A stretch of 11,558 bases of DNA from CAZSTA01 sp964609495 [NCBI: uncultured bacterium] (GTDB taxonomy: Bacteria; CAZSTA01): contig CAZSTA010000112.1 in assembly GCA_964609495.1 (NCBI GenBank), positions 1 through 11,558 of the forward strand, read 5' to 3'. This document shows positions 1-7,100 of the stretch, piece by piece (within the stretch, counting starts at the first letter, position 1; the number at the start of each line of letters is the position of its first letter). Both the position numbers and the translations under genes were made by a program. A model generated the notes under the pieces. The model saw only the letters and a list, made by a program, of their open reading frames with translations. It was not told the DNA's origin and did not search any database.

Positions 1-10
1 CTTGGACATA

Positions 11-39
11 ACTATATCATTATATACTGTTATTGTCAA
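11..39 (-). promoter_or_regulatory. Divergent sigma70-type promoter for a gene left of the window
   Basis: Read on the minus strand, a perfect -35 TTGACA (34-39) is followed by a 17-base spacer and TATAGT (11-16), one mismatch from the -10 consensus. Transcription would start near position 4 and run out of the left edge, so its gene is not visible. The -35 boxes of this promoter and of the plus-strand one are about 55 bases apart, which suggests a shared control region. Called from motif match only. Confidence 0.6.
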
Positions 40-93
40 GTATCAATGAGTAGCTATTCGATAGTTTAATCTCAATATGAATATCACTGCGTA

Positions 94-122
94 TTGACAT
101 ATAGGCTATGAGATGATATAAT
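94..122 (+). promoter_or_regulatory. Perfect-consensus sigma70 promoter
   Basis: TTGACA (94-99), a 17-base spacer (100-116) and TATAAT (117-122) match the bacterial housekeeping consensus at all 12 positions with optimal spacing. The predicted start near 129 gives an untranslated leader of about 26 bases before the ATG at 155, which contains the ribosome site AGAGGAGA (143-150). It should drive the adenosine-kinase-family gene and probably the amidohydrolase 80 bases beyond it, because no terminator is visible between them. Confidence 0.85.
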
Positions 123-154
123 AAACTAAACCATAAAGCTAGAGAGGAGATAAT

Positions 155-637
155 ATGGAACTAAAAACAGTCGAAATCGAAAAGCCTGAGGAGATGAATT
201 TCATCCTTGGGCAATCGCATTTTATTAAGACCGTGGAGGATATCCATGAAGCTTTAGTAAACTGTGTTCCTGGTATAAAGTTCGGCCTAGCCTTCTGCGA
301 ATCCTCAGGACCATGCTTAGTTAGATTCAGCGGGACTGATGAGGAGCTTACGGAATTAGCTAAGAAGAACGCCTATTCTATAGCGGCAGGACATACCTTT
401 ATAATCTTCTTAGGAAATGCTTATCCCGTAAATGTATTAAATGCGGTGAAAAATGTGCCTGAGGTATGTGGTATCTATTGTGCGACTGCTAATGAAGTGG
501 AAGTTGTAATCGCTGAGACGGAGCACGGAAGGGGGGTCTTAGGAGTAATAGATGGAATGAAGTCGAAGGGGATAGAGACTCAAGAGGATATTGAGGCTAG
601 AAAAGATCTTCTGCGTTCGATAGGATATAAGTTGTAA
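155..637 (+). CDS. Adenosine-specific kinase family protein (PF04008-like)
   Basis: The 160-residue protein matches the small single-domain family named adenosine-specific kinase (Pfam PF04008), common in archaea and thermophilic or anaerobic bacteria. Family length is about 160 residues, so it looks complete. Recognisable conserved blocks are FGLAFCESSGPCLVR near residues 43-57, AAGHTFIIFLGNAYPVNVLN near 77-96, GIYCATAN near 106-113 and the glycine-rich ETEHGRGVLGVIDG near 121-134, with a typical IGYKL carboxyl end. There is no signal peptide or membrane segment, so it is cytosolic. The family name rests on structural and ligand-binding work, and its physiological reaction is poorly established; nucleotide binding is safer than a specific kinase role. 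The ATG at 155 follows AGAGGAGA at good spacing. A perfect-consensus promoter just upstream suggests strong constitutive expression. Confidence 0.85.
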   Translation: MELKTVEIEKPEEMNFILGQSHFIKTVEDIHEALVNCVPGIKFGLAFCESSGPCLVRFSGTDEELTELAKKNAYSIAAGHTFIIFLGNAYPVNVLNAVKNVPEVCGIYCATANEVEVVIAETEHGRGVLGVIDGMKSKGIETQEDIEARKDLLRSIGYKL

Positions 638-717
638 AACCAGAAAGCCATCTAAGAAAAAGAGAGCTGAGATGACTAGGTAGAAACCACATCGCAATTA
701 AGAAAGGAGATAGAGCA

Positions 718-1989
718 GTGATTCAATCCGAATTGCTAAAGAGAATGACGGAGGAGGTAAATAAGATCCCGATAGTCGATACTCACGAACATTTGATGTC
801 TGAGGAGGAAAGATTAAAATCTAAGATCGATTTCTTCTATTTCTTCTCTCATTATGCCTCTTCTGATCTCGTTTCAGCAGGAATGTCGCAGGAGGTGTTG
901 GAGGAGATTCGCAATCCAGATAATCCTTTGGAGGAGCGATGGGAGAAGTTCAAACCTTATTGGGAGGATATGAAGAATACCGCATATGGACGAGCGCTTC
1001 TCATCGCCGCCAAGGATCTATTCGATGTAGTTGGGATAAACGATTCTACTTGGAGGGAGTTGAGCGAGAAGGTAACCGAGTCGAATAAGAAGGGTTGGTA
1101 TAGATATGTCTTGAAGGAGAGGGGCAAGATCAGAGTATCGATCTACGATGCTGGTAAAACCTATGCTCAGGTCGATCCAGATTTCTTCGCTCCAGTGATG
1201 CGTTTCGATCAATTCGTGACTGCTCGAACCAGAGAAGAGCTTAACGAGTTGGAGAAGCACACAGGTTGTGCTATCCATTCTCTCGATGATATGTTGACCG
1301 CTTTAGATAAGGATTTCGAGCGGGTAGTAAAAGAGGGGATAGTAGGGATTAAGACTGGTTTAGCATATCAGCGAATCTTGCGCTACGATAAAGTCCCTCG
1401 CTATTCTGCTGAGAGGTTATTCGATCGCATCTTCACTCATTTAGGAGAGGGAATATCATGGCAGGAGGCTAAACCCCTACAGGACTTCATAATGCATCAG
1501 GTGATCCAGCGAGCTATAGCCTATGGATTGCCGATCCAAATTCATACTGGTTTGCAGGAGGGAAACGGTAATATCATAACTAACTCCAATCCCACTAACC
1601 TGATCAATCTCTTCTTCGATTATAAGGAAGCCAAGTTCGATATCTTTCACGGAAGCTATCCTTACCAGGGAGAGTTAGCGGTCTTAGCTAAGAACTTCCC
1701 CAATGTTTATGTTGATATGTGTTGGCTTCACGTTATTTCTCCGAGCGTATCCAGAAGGGCTTTGCATGATTGGATCGAGACCGTTCCGGGGAATAAAATC
1801 TTTGGTTTTGGGGGCGATTATATCTTTGTTGAGGGAGCTTATGCTCACTCTCGGATGGCTCGACAAGGGATAGCTAGGGTGCTAGCGGAGAAGATCGAGG
1901 AAGGATATTTGGAGGAGGAAGAAGCCCTGCCACTGGCTAAGAAACTTCTGCACGATAATGCTGCGAAGCTCTTTAAGCTCGAAAAATAA
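718..1989 (+). CDS. Metal-dependent amidohydrolase-superfamily protein (Amidohydro_2-like)
   Basis: This 423-residue cytosolic TIM-barrel protein carries the expected metal-site residues in order: the HxH of strand 1 in VDTHEHL (H23, H25), a strand-4 lysine in GIKTGL (K212), strand-5 His in PIQIHTG (H276), strand-6 His in DIFHGSYP (H311) and strand-8 Asp in FGFGGDY (D367). This is the amidohydrolase superfamily, with the overall look of the Amidohydro_2 (PF04909) and uronate-isomerase-like branch, where enzymes hydrolyse, decarboxylate or isomerise carboxylated or sugar-derived substrates. The substrate cannot be read from the sequence. A helical insertion (about residues 27-130) between strands 1 and 2 is as expected for that branch. 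The start is GTG at 718, supported by AAAGGAGA (703-710). It lies 80 bases after the kinase-family gene and is probably co-transcribed. A strong stem-loop follows the stop. Confidence 0.8.
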   Translation: MIQSELLKRMTEEVNKIPIVDTHEHLMSEEERLKSKIDFFYFFSHYASSDLVSAGMSQEVLEEIRNPDNPLEERWEKFKPYWEDMKNTAYGRALLIAAKDLFDVVGINDSTWRELSEKVTESNKKGWYRYVLKERGKIRVSIYDAGKTYAQVDPDFFAPVMRFDQFVTARTREELNELEKHTGCAIHSLDDMLTALDKDFERVVKEGIVGIKTGLAYQRILRYDKVPRYSAERLFDRIFTHLGEGISWQEAKPLQDFIMHQVIQRAIAYGLPIQIHTGLQEGNGNIITNSNPTNLINLFFDYKEAKFDIFHGSYPYQGELAVLAKNFPNVYVDMCWLHVISPSVSRRALHDWIETVPGNKIFGFGGDYIFVEGAYAHSRMARQGIARVLAEKIEEGYLEEEEALPLAKKLLHDNAAKLFKLEK

Positions 1990-2011
1990 ATTGTGTTTAT
2001 GAAGATCCTGG

Positions 2012-2044
2012 GGCTGTCGGATCTTCAAGTCGGATCCGACAGCC
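2012..2044 (+). terminator. Strong stem-loop, probable transcription terminator
   Basis: A perfect 12-bp inverted repeat, GGCTGTCGGATC (2012-2023) and GATCCGACAGCC (2033-2044), encloses a 9-base loop. Flanking GG and CC can extend it past a two-base bulge. It starts 23 bases after the amidohydrolase stop, a normal place for a terminator. The downstream CCCCTTTAAATT is only weakly T-rich, so intrinsic termination may be partial, or the hairpin may act as a 3'-end stabiliser. Confidence 0.55.
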
Positions 2045-2087
2045 AACCCCTTTAAATTCCCTAATCTCTACGGAAGGAAGATGAGAT

Positions 2088-4220
2088 ATGTCAAGGCTAA
2101 GCATTAGGTTTAAGATTATTTTGGCGATAAGTGTAATATCAATTATCTTTGCCGGTATCTATATAATGATACAAGCAGTAAGTGAGATGCAAATAATAGA
2201 GTTTTATGTTCGATTCGGGGTAGGGATTCTCATCCTTATATTAATATCATCCTTAGCAACAATATGGCAGATTTCCTCTGTTCACAGATTTATGATTCAG
2301 GTTAAAAAGGGAGATAAAGATATAGATCCCGATCTGGCACTGAGGGCTAGAACTCAAGCTGTTTCCTTCCCTTTCAAGATATTTATCCTTATATCAATCT
2401 TAGGATTGATTATGGGTATTATAGCAATATTTATTTTATTTCGTCGCTATATTTCTCCGGGTATTAGCCCCAGTGGTCTTATCTCTAGCATCACTTTCGA
2501 GATAGTGATTATAATCACACTAGCTCTCTTTGTGTCCCTTCTTGCTCGCCGCATCCTTCTGCCGGTGATGGAGCTCACTGCTCCTTATGGAATCGCGGAG
2601 AAGGGCTTCCGCGTGAGCTTACGTTTCAAACTGATCCTCTCGATCTTTTGCTTGATCTTTATAATAATATTTAGCTTTTACTCTATATCACTTCCTCAAA
2701 TTCACTATTTTCACAGAGATACAACCTTAAAGTTTGGTATGAGCGTGATAAATAATGTGCTCAAATACTATCAGACTATTGAAGGTAGCGAAGGGAAGAT
2801 AAGAGAGGAAAAACTCAGGGATTATTTGAAAGAAGAGAATTTAGAATTTGGAGAAGGAGGGTATATGACCCTTCTGGATAGGAGGGGGAAGCTAGTAAGA
2901 GGGGATAAGAGTATATCTTTTAACCTAGTAGGAAAGAGCGGTATTTTCACAAGTAATGATGATAAAACCTGGGTGATTTACCAACTTCTTCCCAATAGTA
3001 GCGATCGTTATTTAGCTATAGTATATCCCCCTAAGGAGTTGGCAGAGAATAGGCGTAAAATGGCTACTATGTTGGGTATCCTCACTCTAATAATGCTCAT
3101 AATTGCCACATCTTTGAGTATCCTGATAACTGATGATATCTCCATCCCTTTGCGTAAATTGATCAATACCGCAGATGCTATATCTAAGGGAGAGTTGCGT
3201 CAAAAAGCCTTGGTCTTAACTAATGATGAGGTCGGAGATTTAGCTAGTGAATTGGATGAAATGAGGATGAACTTAAATAATCTAGTAATCGCTATGATCA
3301 ACACCTCCAACGACGTCGCGGCTACCGCAGAGGAGCTTTCCGCTTCCAGTCAGCAGGTATCCGCTAGCATAGAGCAGGTTTCCTCCTCCATTCAGCAGAT
3401 GGCAGAAGGGGCTAATCTCCAATCTGAGCAAATATCCTCTATTATGTCAACCTCAGAGACGGTATCTGAAGCCACTACGGAAGTAACCTCGGCAGCGCAG
3501 GAGGCGGAAGGGAGAGGTGAACAAATGGCAATTTCCGCCTCGGAGGGAAGGGAATCCTCTGAAGATGCGGCAAGAAGGATTGATGAGATATCCATTGCTA
3601 CCGCGGATATGGTTGGGGTAGTGAGCGAGTTAAGAGAGGCTTCACAGCGCATTGGACTGATCGTTGAGGCGATAGGTGATATCGCCCGTCAGACGAATAT
3701 GTTATCCTTTAATGCCTCAATTGAAGCCTCCCACGCAAGAGATTATGGTCGAGGATTCGCAGTTGTAGCCGAGCAAATTAGGAATCTCTCCCTCCAGACT
3801 AGGGAATCAATCGAAGATATCAGGACTCTGGTTGAGGGGGTCCAGCAATCAACGAAAAATACGATAGAGTCGATTGGTCGAGTAGCAGGGGAGATGAATA
3901 AAGGGCGAGGGGTAGTTGATTCGGCAGGAGAGAAGCTATACCAGATCGCCGATTCGATAGAGGCTAGCGCATCTCTAATGCAGAGTATCTTTAAAGCTGT
4001 GGCTTCTCAGAGACAACAGATAAATAACCTAGTTGATGCTATAAGAGGGGTGGCGGCGATAGCTGAGGAGAATGCAGCTAGTTCGGAGGAGATAATAGCG
4101 GCAGTTCAGGAGCAGACCGCTTCTATACAGGAGATGACTTCCTCTAGCCAGAGTTTAGCGAATCTAGCTGAGAAGATGAGAGATTTGATAGGAAGGTTTA
4201 AAGTGGATGAGAAGGGATAG
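2088..4220 (+). CDS. Methyl-accepting chemotaxis protein with extended N-terminal membrane module
   Basis: This 710-residue inner-membrane chemoreceptor would pass ligand or membrane signals to CheA/CheW. Predicted order: helix TM1 (about 10-29), TM2 (43-62), TM3 (96-118), TM4 (131-153), TM5 (180-200), an extracytoplasmic sensor region (205-322), TM6 (325-348), HAMP (about 349-402, with ISIPLRKLI and NDEVGDLASELDEM), then the long coiled-coil signalling domain to residue 705. The hairpin tip is recognisable (QTNMLSFNASIEASHA, then GRGFAVVAEQIRNL, about 535-567). Ordinary receptors have two membrane helices, so the first four are an extra module. The stretch at 4-17 resembles that at 176-189 (LSIRFKIIL and VSLRFKLIL), which suggests internal duplication or fusion. 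Glu- and Gln-rich helices flanking the tip are candidate methylation regions. There is no C-terminal NWETF-type CheR tether. The ATG at 2088 follows GGAAGGAAG. No che genes lie nearby, so it is an orphan receptor here. Confidence 0.93.
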   Translation: MSRLSIRFKIILAISVISIIFAGIYIMIQAVSEMQIIEFYVRFGVGILILILISSLATIWQISSVHRFMIQVKKGDKDIDPDLALRARTQAVSFPFKIFILISILGLIMGIIAIFILFRRYISPGISPSGLISSITFEIVIIITLALFVSLLARRILLPVMELTAPYGIAEKGFRVSLRFKLILSIFCLIFIIIFSFYSISLPQIHYFHRDTTLKFGMSVINNVLKYYQTIEGSEGKIREEKLRDYLKEENLEFGEGGYMTLLDRRGKLVRGDKSISFNLVGKSGIFTSNDDKTWVIYQLLPNSSDRYLAIVYPPKELAENRRKMATMLGILTLIMLIIATSLSILITDDISIPLRKLINTADAISKGELRQKALVLTNDEVGDLASELDEMRMNLNNLVIAMINTSNDVAATAEELSASSQQVSASIEQVSSSIQQMAEGANLQSEQISSIMSTSETVSEATTEVTSAAQEAEGRGEQMAISASEGRESSEDAARRIDEISIATADMVGVVSELREASQRIGLIVEAIGDIARQTNMLSFNASIEASHARDYGRGFAVVAEQIRNLSLQTRESIEDIRTLVEGVQQSTKNTIESIGRVAGEMNKGRGVVDSAGEKLYQIADSIEASASLMQSIFKAVASQRQQINNLVDAIRGVAAIAEENAASSEEIIAAVQEQTASIQEMTSSSQSLANLAEKMRDLIGRFKVDEKG

Positions 4221-4256
4221 TATCTAAGCTAAGTCTCCAGATGAGATGAAGGGGGG

Positions 4257-5699
4257 ATGAAGATCGTGAAGAGATTGCATAAGCTAACCAGTAGCATAAG
4301 ACAGGATAAGAACCTAACAGCTTCCAGTCGGCAAAGATCAGCCCTACCGACCTCCGTATTTTTCTTGGCTTTGATAATATTGGTTTTACAATCCTCTATT
4401 ATGTGCGCACTGCCAGCGCCGCCTCAAGATTCGGGAAAAGTCTATTATGTTTCACCTTCAGGTAGCGACTCCGATCCTGGCACTGAGTCTCAGCCGTGGC
4501 GGACGATTCACAAGGCGGCTGAAGTAGTAGAAGCGGGGGACACGGTAATCATCAAGGACGGTGTTTATTCTGACGGGATTGAAATCACCAAAATCGGGAC
4601 AGAGGCTGAACCTATCGTCTTCCGCGCCGAAGGCAGGGGGGCGATTATCGAAGGTAGCGGCGATAAACGAGATGCTTTCTTCATTAATGGTTTTGACATC
4701 AACGAAGAATGGTGGGAAGGTGGCGATATGTATATAGTGGTTGAGGGCTTGACCATCCAGAATGCTCAGCGAGCCGCTATTCGGATCAGTTGTGCCCACC
4801 ATGTTACCATCCGCAACTGTATCTTGAAGGATAATGGGACCTGGGGTATCTTTACTGACTATTCTGATTACTCGCTTCTTGAGCGCAATGAATGCCGAGG
4901 CTCACGAGAGGAGCATGGTATATACGTCAGTAACAGCAGTGATTATCCTATAATAAGAGAAAATACCGTCTATGATAATGCTGGTTGTGGCATCCAAATA
5001 AATGCTGATCCAGCGATGGAAGAGGGCGATGGCATTACTACTGGCGCACTGGTCGAGAGGAATATCATCTACCGTAATGGTCAAAATGGTGGTGCCGCTA
5101 TCAATCTGGCCTCGGTGCGCGATTCGATCATTAGAAATAACCTTATTTATAATAACTATGCGGGTGGCATTGCTGGCTGGGGTGATGGCAACGGGCCAGC
5201 CTGGGGTTGTAAAAATAACAAGATTTATAATAATACCATCTATTTTGCGAGTGGTGAGGGCCGTTGGGCAATCTCACTTAAAGAGGGCAGTAGCGGTTGT
5301 AACATCCGTAATAACATCCTTTGTGGTGGTCGTAGAGGTGCATTCGAGCATAGTAGCGATTCGCTAGTTGGACTGTCGATGGACTACAATGTGCTCTACA
5401 GCGCCGATCTCGATTCAGTCGTCACCAATGAAGATACGGACGTTTGGTATGCACTCAGCGAATGGCAGACCGCCTCTGGACAGGATAGCCATTCATTCAC
5501 CGTCGGTCCAGAGGCGATTTTTGTCAATCATATAAAAGCTGATTTCCATCTGCGGACTGGTTCCCCTTGCATTGATGCAGGTGATCCAGCACCTGAGTAT
5601 AACGATCCAGATGGCACTCGCAACGATATGGGCGCTTACGGCGGGTCATCTCAAGCTTCTATGTCCACACCTGTTAAGAAGAAAGGAGGTGAAATCTAA
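4257..5699 (+). CDS. Secreted right-handed parallel beta-helix repeat protein
   Basis: The 480-residue protein has a long basic N-region, a hydrophobic segment (about 33-49) and a likely signal-peptidase site near ALPAPPQ (51-57), so it is exported. The mature part opens with the YYVSPSGSDSDPGT motif and PWRTIHKAAEVVEAGDTVII, typical of DUF1565/pectate-lyase-like beta-helix proteins. From about 120 to 380 it has short coils with recurring N-rich turns (IRNCIL, ENTVYDN, ERNIIYRN, RNNLIYNN, KNNKIYNNTIYF, RNNILCGG), the asparagine-ladder pattern of this fold. It ends with GSPCIDAGDP and DMGAYGG, which is common in these proteins. Many such proteins bind or cleave polysaccharide, but no catalytic residues can be assigned. 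The ATG at 4257 directly abuts AAGGGGGG, so GTG at 4266 is spaced better and may be the true start. Its stop overlaps the next start by one base. Confidence 0.82.
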   Translation: MKIVKRLHKLTSSIRQDKNLTASSRQRSALPTSVFFLALIILVLQSSIMCALPAPPQDSGKVYYVSPSGSDSDPGTESQPWRTIHKAAEVVEAGDTVIIKDGVYSDGIEITKIGTEAEPIVFRAEGRGAIIEGSGDKRDAFFINGFDINEEWWEGGDMYIVVEGLTIQNAQRAAIRISCAHHVTIRNCILKDNGTWGIFTDYSDYSLLERNECRGSREEHGIYVSNSSDYPIIRENTVYDNAGCGIQINADPAMEEGDGITTGALVERNIIYRNGQNGGAAINLASVRDSIIRNNLIYNNYAGGIAGWGDGNGPAWGCKNNKIYNNTIYFASGEGRWAISLKEGSSGCNIRNNILCGGRRGAFEHSSDSLVGLSMDYNVLYSADLDSVVTNEDTDVWYALSEWQTASGQDSHSFTVGPEAIFVNHIKADFHLRTGSPCIDAGDPAPEYNDPDGTRNDMGAYGGSSQASMSTPVKKKGGEI

Positions 5700-6277
5700 T
5701 GGTGCAGGAGATTAATAAGATATCCAGGAGGCAGTTCCTAAAGATAATCGGTGCAGGAGCGCTGACGTTCGGATTATCCTCTCTATTCCTGGAGGGTTGC
5801 GACAACGCAGATGAAATCGTGCAGGGAATGCTTACTACTCTCATCAATGACTACCGACAGCAACATGGGCTTCCAGTGATCCCGGTTTCCTCGAAGCTAA
5901 CGACCGTAGCAATAGAGCACGTTATGGATCTCGATCAATACCATCCCGAGAACAATTGTGGGGGTAACTTGCATAGCTGGTCAAGTCATGGGAGCTGGAC
6001 AGGCGGCTGCTATGATGGCAACAACTCCTCGACTTGGAGTATTATGTGGGACAAACCTAAAGAGATCACCGGCTATCCGACTAACGGCTACGAGATTGCC
6101 CACTGGTCCAGTGGCAGTGCGACCCCGGAGGGCGCCTTGAACTCGTGGAAAAGTAGCCCTGCTCATAACGATGTTATCCTCAATCAAGGCGTATGGGCGA
6201 ACTATCCGTGGAAGGCGCTAGGCGCGTGGGTCGTAGGAAATTATGCTTGTGCGTGGTTCGGTGAGACCCCGGATTAG
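5699..6277 (+). CDS. Tat-exported CAP-domain (SCP/PR-1 superfamily) protein
   Basis: The 192-residue protein begins with a twin-arginine signal, SRRQFLK (9-15), followed by a hydrophobic stretch and FLEGC (30-34). The Cys at 34 could be lipidated, though LEGC is a poor lipobox. The remainder matches the CAP superfamily: a helix-1 His in AIEHVMDL (H74), a Glu in GYEIAHWSS (E132) and a His in WKSSPAHNDVIL (H156), the residues that form the conserved CAP cavity. A Cys- and Gly-rich insert (about 87-107) with LHSWSSHGSW resembles bacterial CAP variants. The molecular role of bacterial CAP proteins is mostly unknown. Export in folded form through Tat would fit binding of a metal or other cofactor in the cytoplasm. 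Its ATG overlaps the beta-helix stop (TAATG) and follows GAAAGGAGGTGA, so the two exported proteins are translationally coupled. Confidence 0.82.
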   Translation: MVQEINKISRRQFLKIIGAGALTFGLSSLFLEGCDNADEIVQGMLTTLINDYRQQHGLPVIPVSSKLTTVAIEHVMDLDQYHPENNCGGNLHSWSSHGSWTGGCYDGNNSSTWSIMWDKPKEITGYPTNGYEIAHWSSGSATPEGALNSWKSSPAHNDVILNQGVWANYPWKALGAWVVGNYACAWFGETPD

Positions 6278-6278
6278 G

Positions 6279-6434
6279 GGATGCATATAAGATTGAGGAC
6301 TTGGGAAATATCGGATATCACTTCTGACTCCTCTACTTGAAGGAGAGAGAGAACTGAAGTGCAGATGAAGGGATTAATTCTTTCTCTCCTCAAAGGAGGA
6401 GTTAGGTATCGGAGTCCCAATTTTATATGCATTC
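6279..6434. repeat. Imperfect ~150-bp inverted repeat (MITE-like or RNA-structured element)
   Basis: The outer arms ATGCATATAAGATTG (6281-6295) and CAATTTTATATGCAT (6418-6432) are complementary at 14 of 15 positions, and the exception is a G:U pair in RNA. After one bulged A, GGACT (6297-6301) pairs with AGTCC (6413-6417). Further in, CTCCTCTACTTGAAGGAGAG on the left matches the complement of CTCTCCTCAAAGGAGGAG on the right, and each half can also form its own small hairpin. There is no coding capacity. It begins two bases after the CAP-gene stop, so it may serve as a transcript 3' end, or it may be a mobile palindromic element. Confidence 0.6.
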
Positions 6435-6450
6435 GAGATAAGAGAAGCTC

Positions 6451-6479
6451 TTGATTTTAAACGATATTTGTGTTATATT
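6451..6479 (+). promoter_or_regulatory. Promoter for the ferredoxin-AOR gene cluster
   Basis: TTGATT (6451-6456), a 17-base spacer and TATATT (6474-6479) form a good sigma70-like site, with a start predicted near 6486. It is the only convincing promoter between the inverted repeat and the ferredoxin gene, and it leaves a leader of about 130 bases, long enough for post-initiation control. Confidence 0.55.
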
Positions 6480-6540
6480 TGATAATAGAGAATAATAGCA
6501 TTTATCTTCATTAGGGGAGGAGGTGAAAAATCTAGTAAAC

Positions 6541-6578
6541 GCAGGGGTTGATCTAAAAGTTGAGATCAATTCCTACGC
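6541..6578 (+). promoter_or_regulatory. Leader hairpin upstream of the AOR cluster
   Basis: In the predicted leader, TTGATCT (6548-6554) pairs exactly with AGATCAA (6563-6569) around an 8-base loop. The stem continues downward through two G:U pairs and three Watson-Crick pairs (6543-6547 with 6570-6574), then past a two-base bulge through GC with GC (6541-6542 with 6577-6578). No T-run follows, so it is not a simple terminator, and the ribosome site AAGGAGG (6600-6606) lies 21 bases downstream. The same stretch lies within a possible 24-codon reading frame (GTG 6523 to TAG 6597) that ends 17 bases before the ferredoxin start. A regulatory role is inferred from position only. I cannot match it to a named riboswitch class. 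Confidence 0.4.
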
Positions 6579-6614
6579 ATCAGAAGGTAATTTATAGGTA
6601 AGGAGGGCTATTCC

Positions 6615-7100
6615 GTGGAGAAATTATTGATAATAGATGAAAGCAAATGCACCGCATGCCGATTATGTGAATTGGCATGCTCGATGAAACACGAGGGAGA
6701 ATTTAATCCAGTTAAATCCCGGATAAGCGTTGCGATATTCGGGGAAGAGGATTTCTACCTCCCGATGACCTGTATGCAATGTGAGGAGCCTTTTTGCGCG
6801 GAGATGTGCCCTACCAATGCTCTTGTCAGAGATGAGAAGACAGGTGGGATGGTATTAGTTGAGGAGCGATGTGTAGGGTGCAGAATGTGTATGATGGCTT
6901 GTCCCTTCGGCGCTATCAGTTACACTAGCGGAGAGAAGATAGTAATGCTATGTGACCTTTGTGATGGAGAGCCAGAATGCGTTATCTTTTGTCCTACAGG
7001 GGCTATAACTTATGAGAAGCTTGATACCTCGGCAATAGCTATGAGGAAGAAGATAGCTGGGAGGCTTCGTGATACCTATAAGAAGGAGGTGCAGTTATAA
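6615..7100 (+). CDS. Four-cluster 4Fe-4S ferredoxin subunit of AOR complex (AorA-like)
   Basis: This 161-residue cytosolic electron carrier has 16 cysteines in four groups: 12/15/18/22, 53/56/61/65, 86/89/92/96 and 113/116/122/126. That is the layout of HycB/CooF/DmsB-type subunits that hold four 4Fe-4S clusters. CP pairs at 65-66, 96-97 and 126-127 are typical of ferredoxin folds. No other domain or membrane segment is present. The start is GTG at 6615, supported by AAGGAGG (6600-6606). Its stop overlaps the AOR start by one base, so the two are translationally coupled and presumably made in fixed ratio. By analogy with AorA of the Aromatoleum AorABC enzyme, it would conduct electrons from the tungsten subunit to the FAD reductase. 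A free-standing ferredoxin partner for AOR is the alternative. Confidence 0.9.
   Translation: MEKLLIIDESKCTACRLCELACSMKHEGEFNPVKSRISVAIFGEEDFYLPMTCMQCEEPFCAEMCPTNALVRDEKTGGMVLVEERCVGCRMCMMACPFGAISYTSGEKIVMLCDLCDGEPECVIFCPTGAITYEKLDTSAIAMRKKIAGRLRDTYKKEVQL

Noticed and set aside
2046-2087. Flagellar-type (sigma28) promoter before the chemoreceptor
   Set aside because: A TAAA is present at 2053-2056, but no GCCGATAA-like box lies about 15 bases downstream.
5002-5367. Plus-strand 121-codon frame inside the beta-helix gene
   Set aside because: Out-of-frame shadow of an asparagine-rich repeat region; valine- and isoleucine-rich with no recognisable domain.
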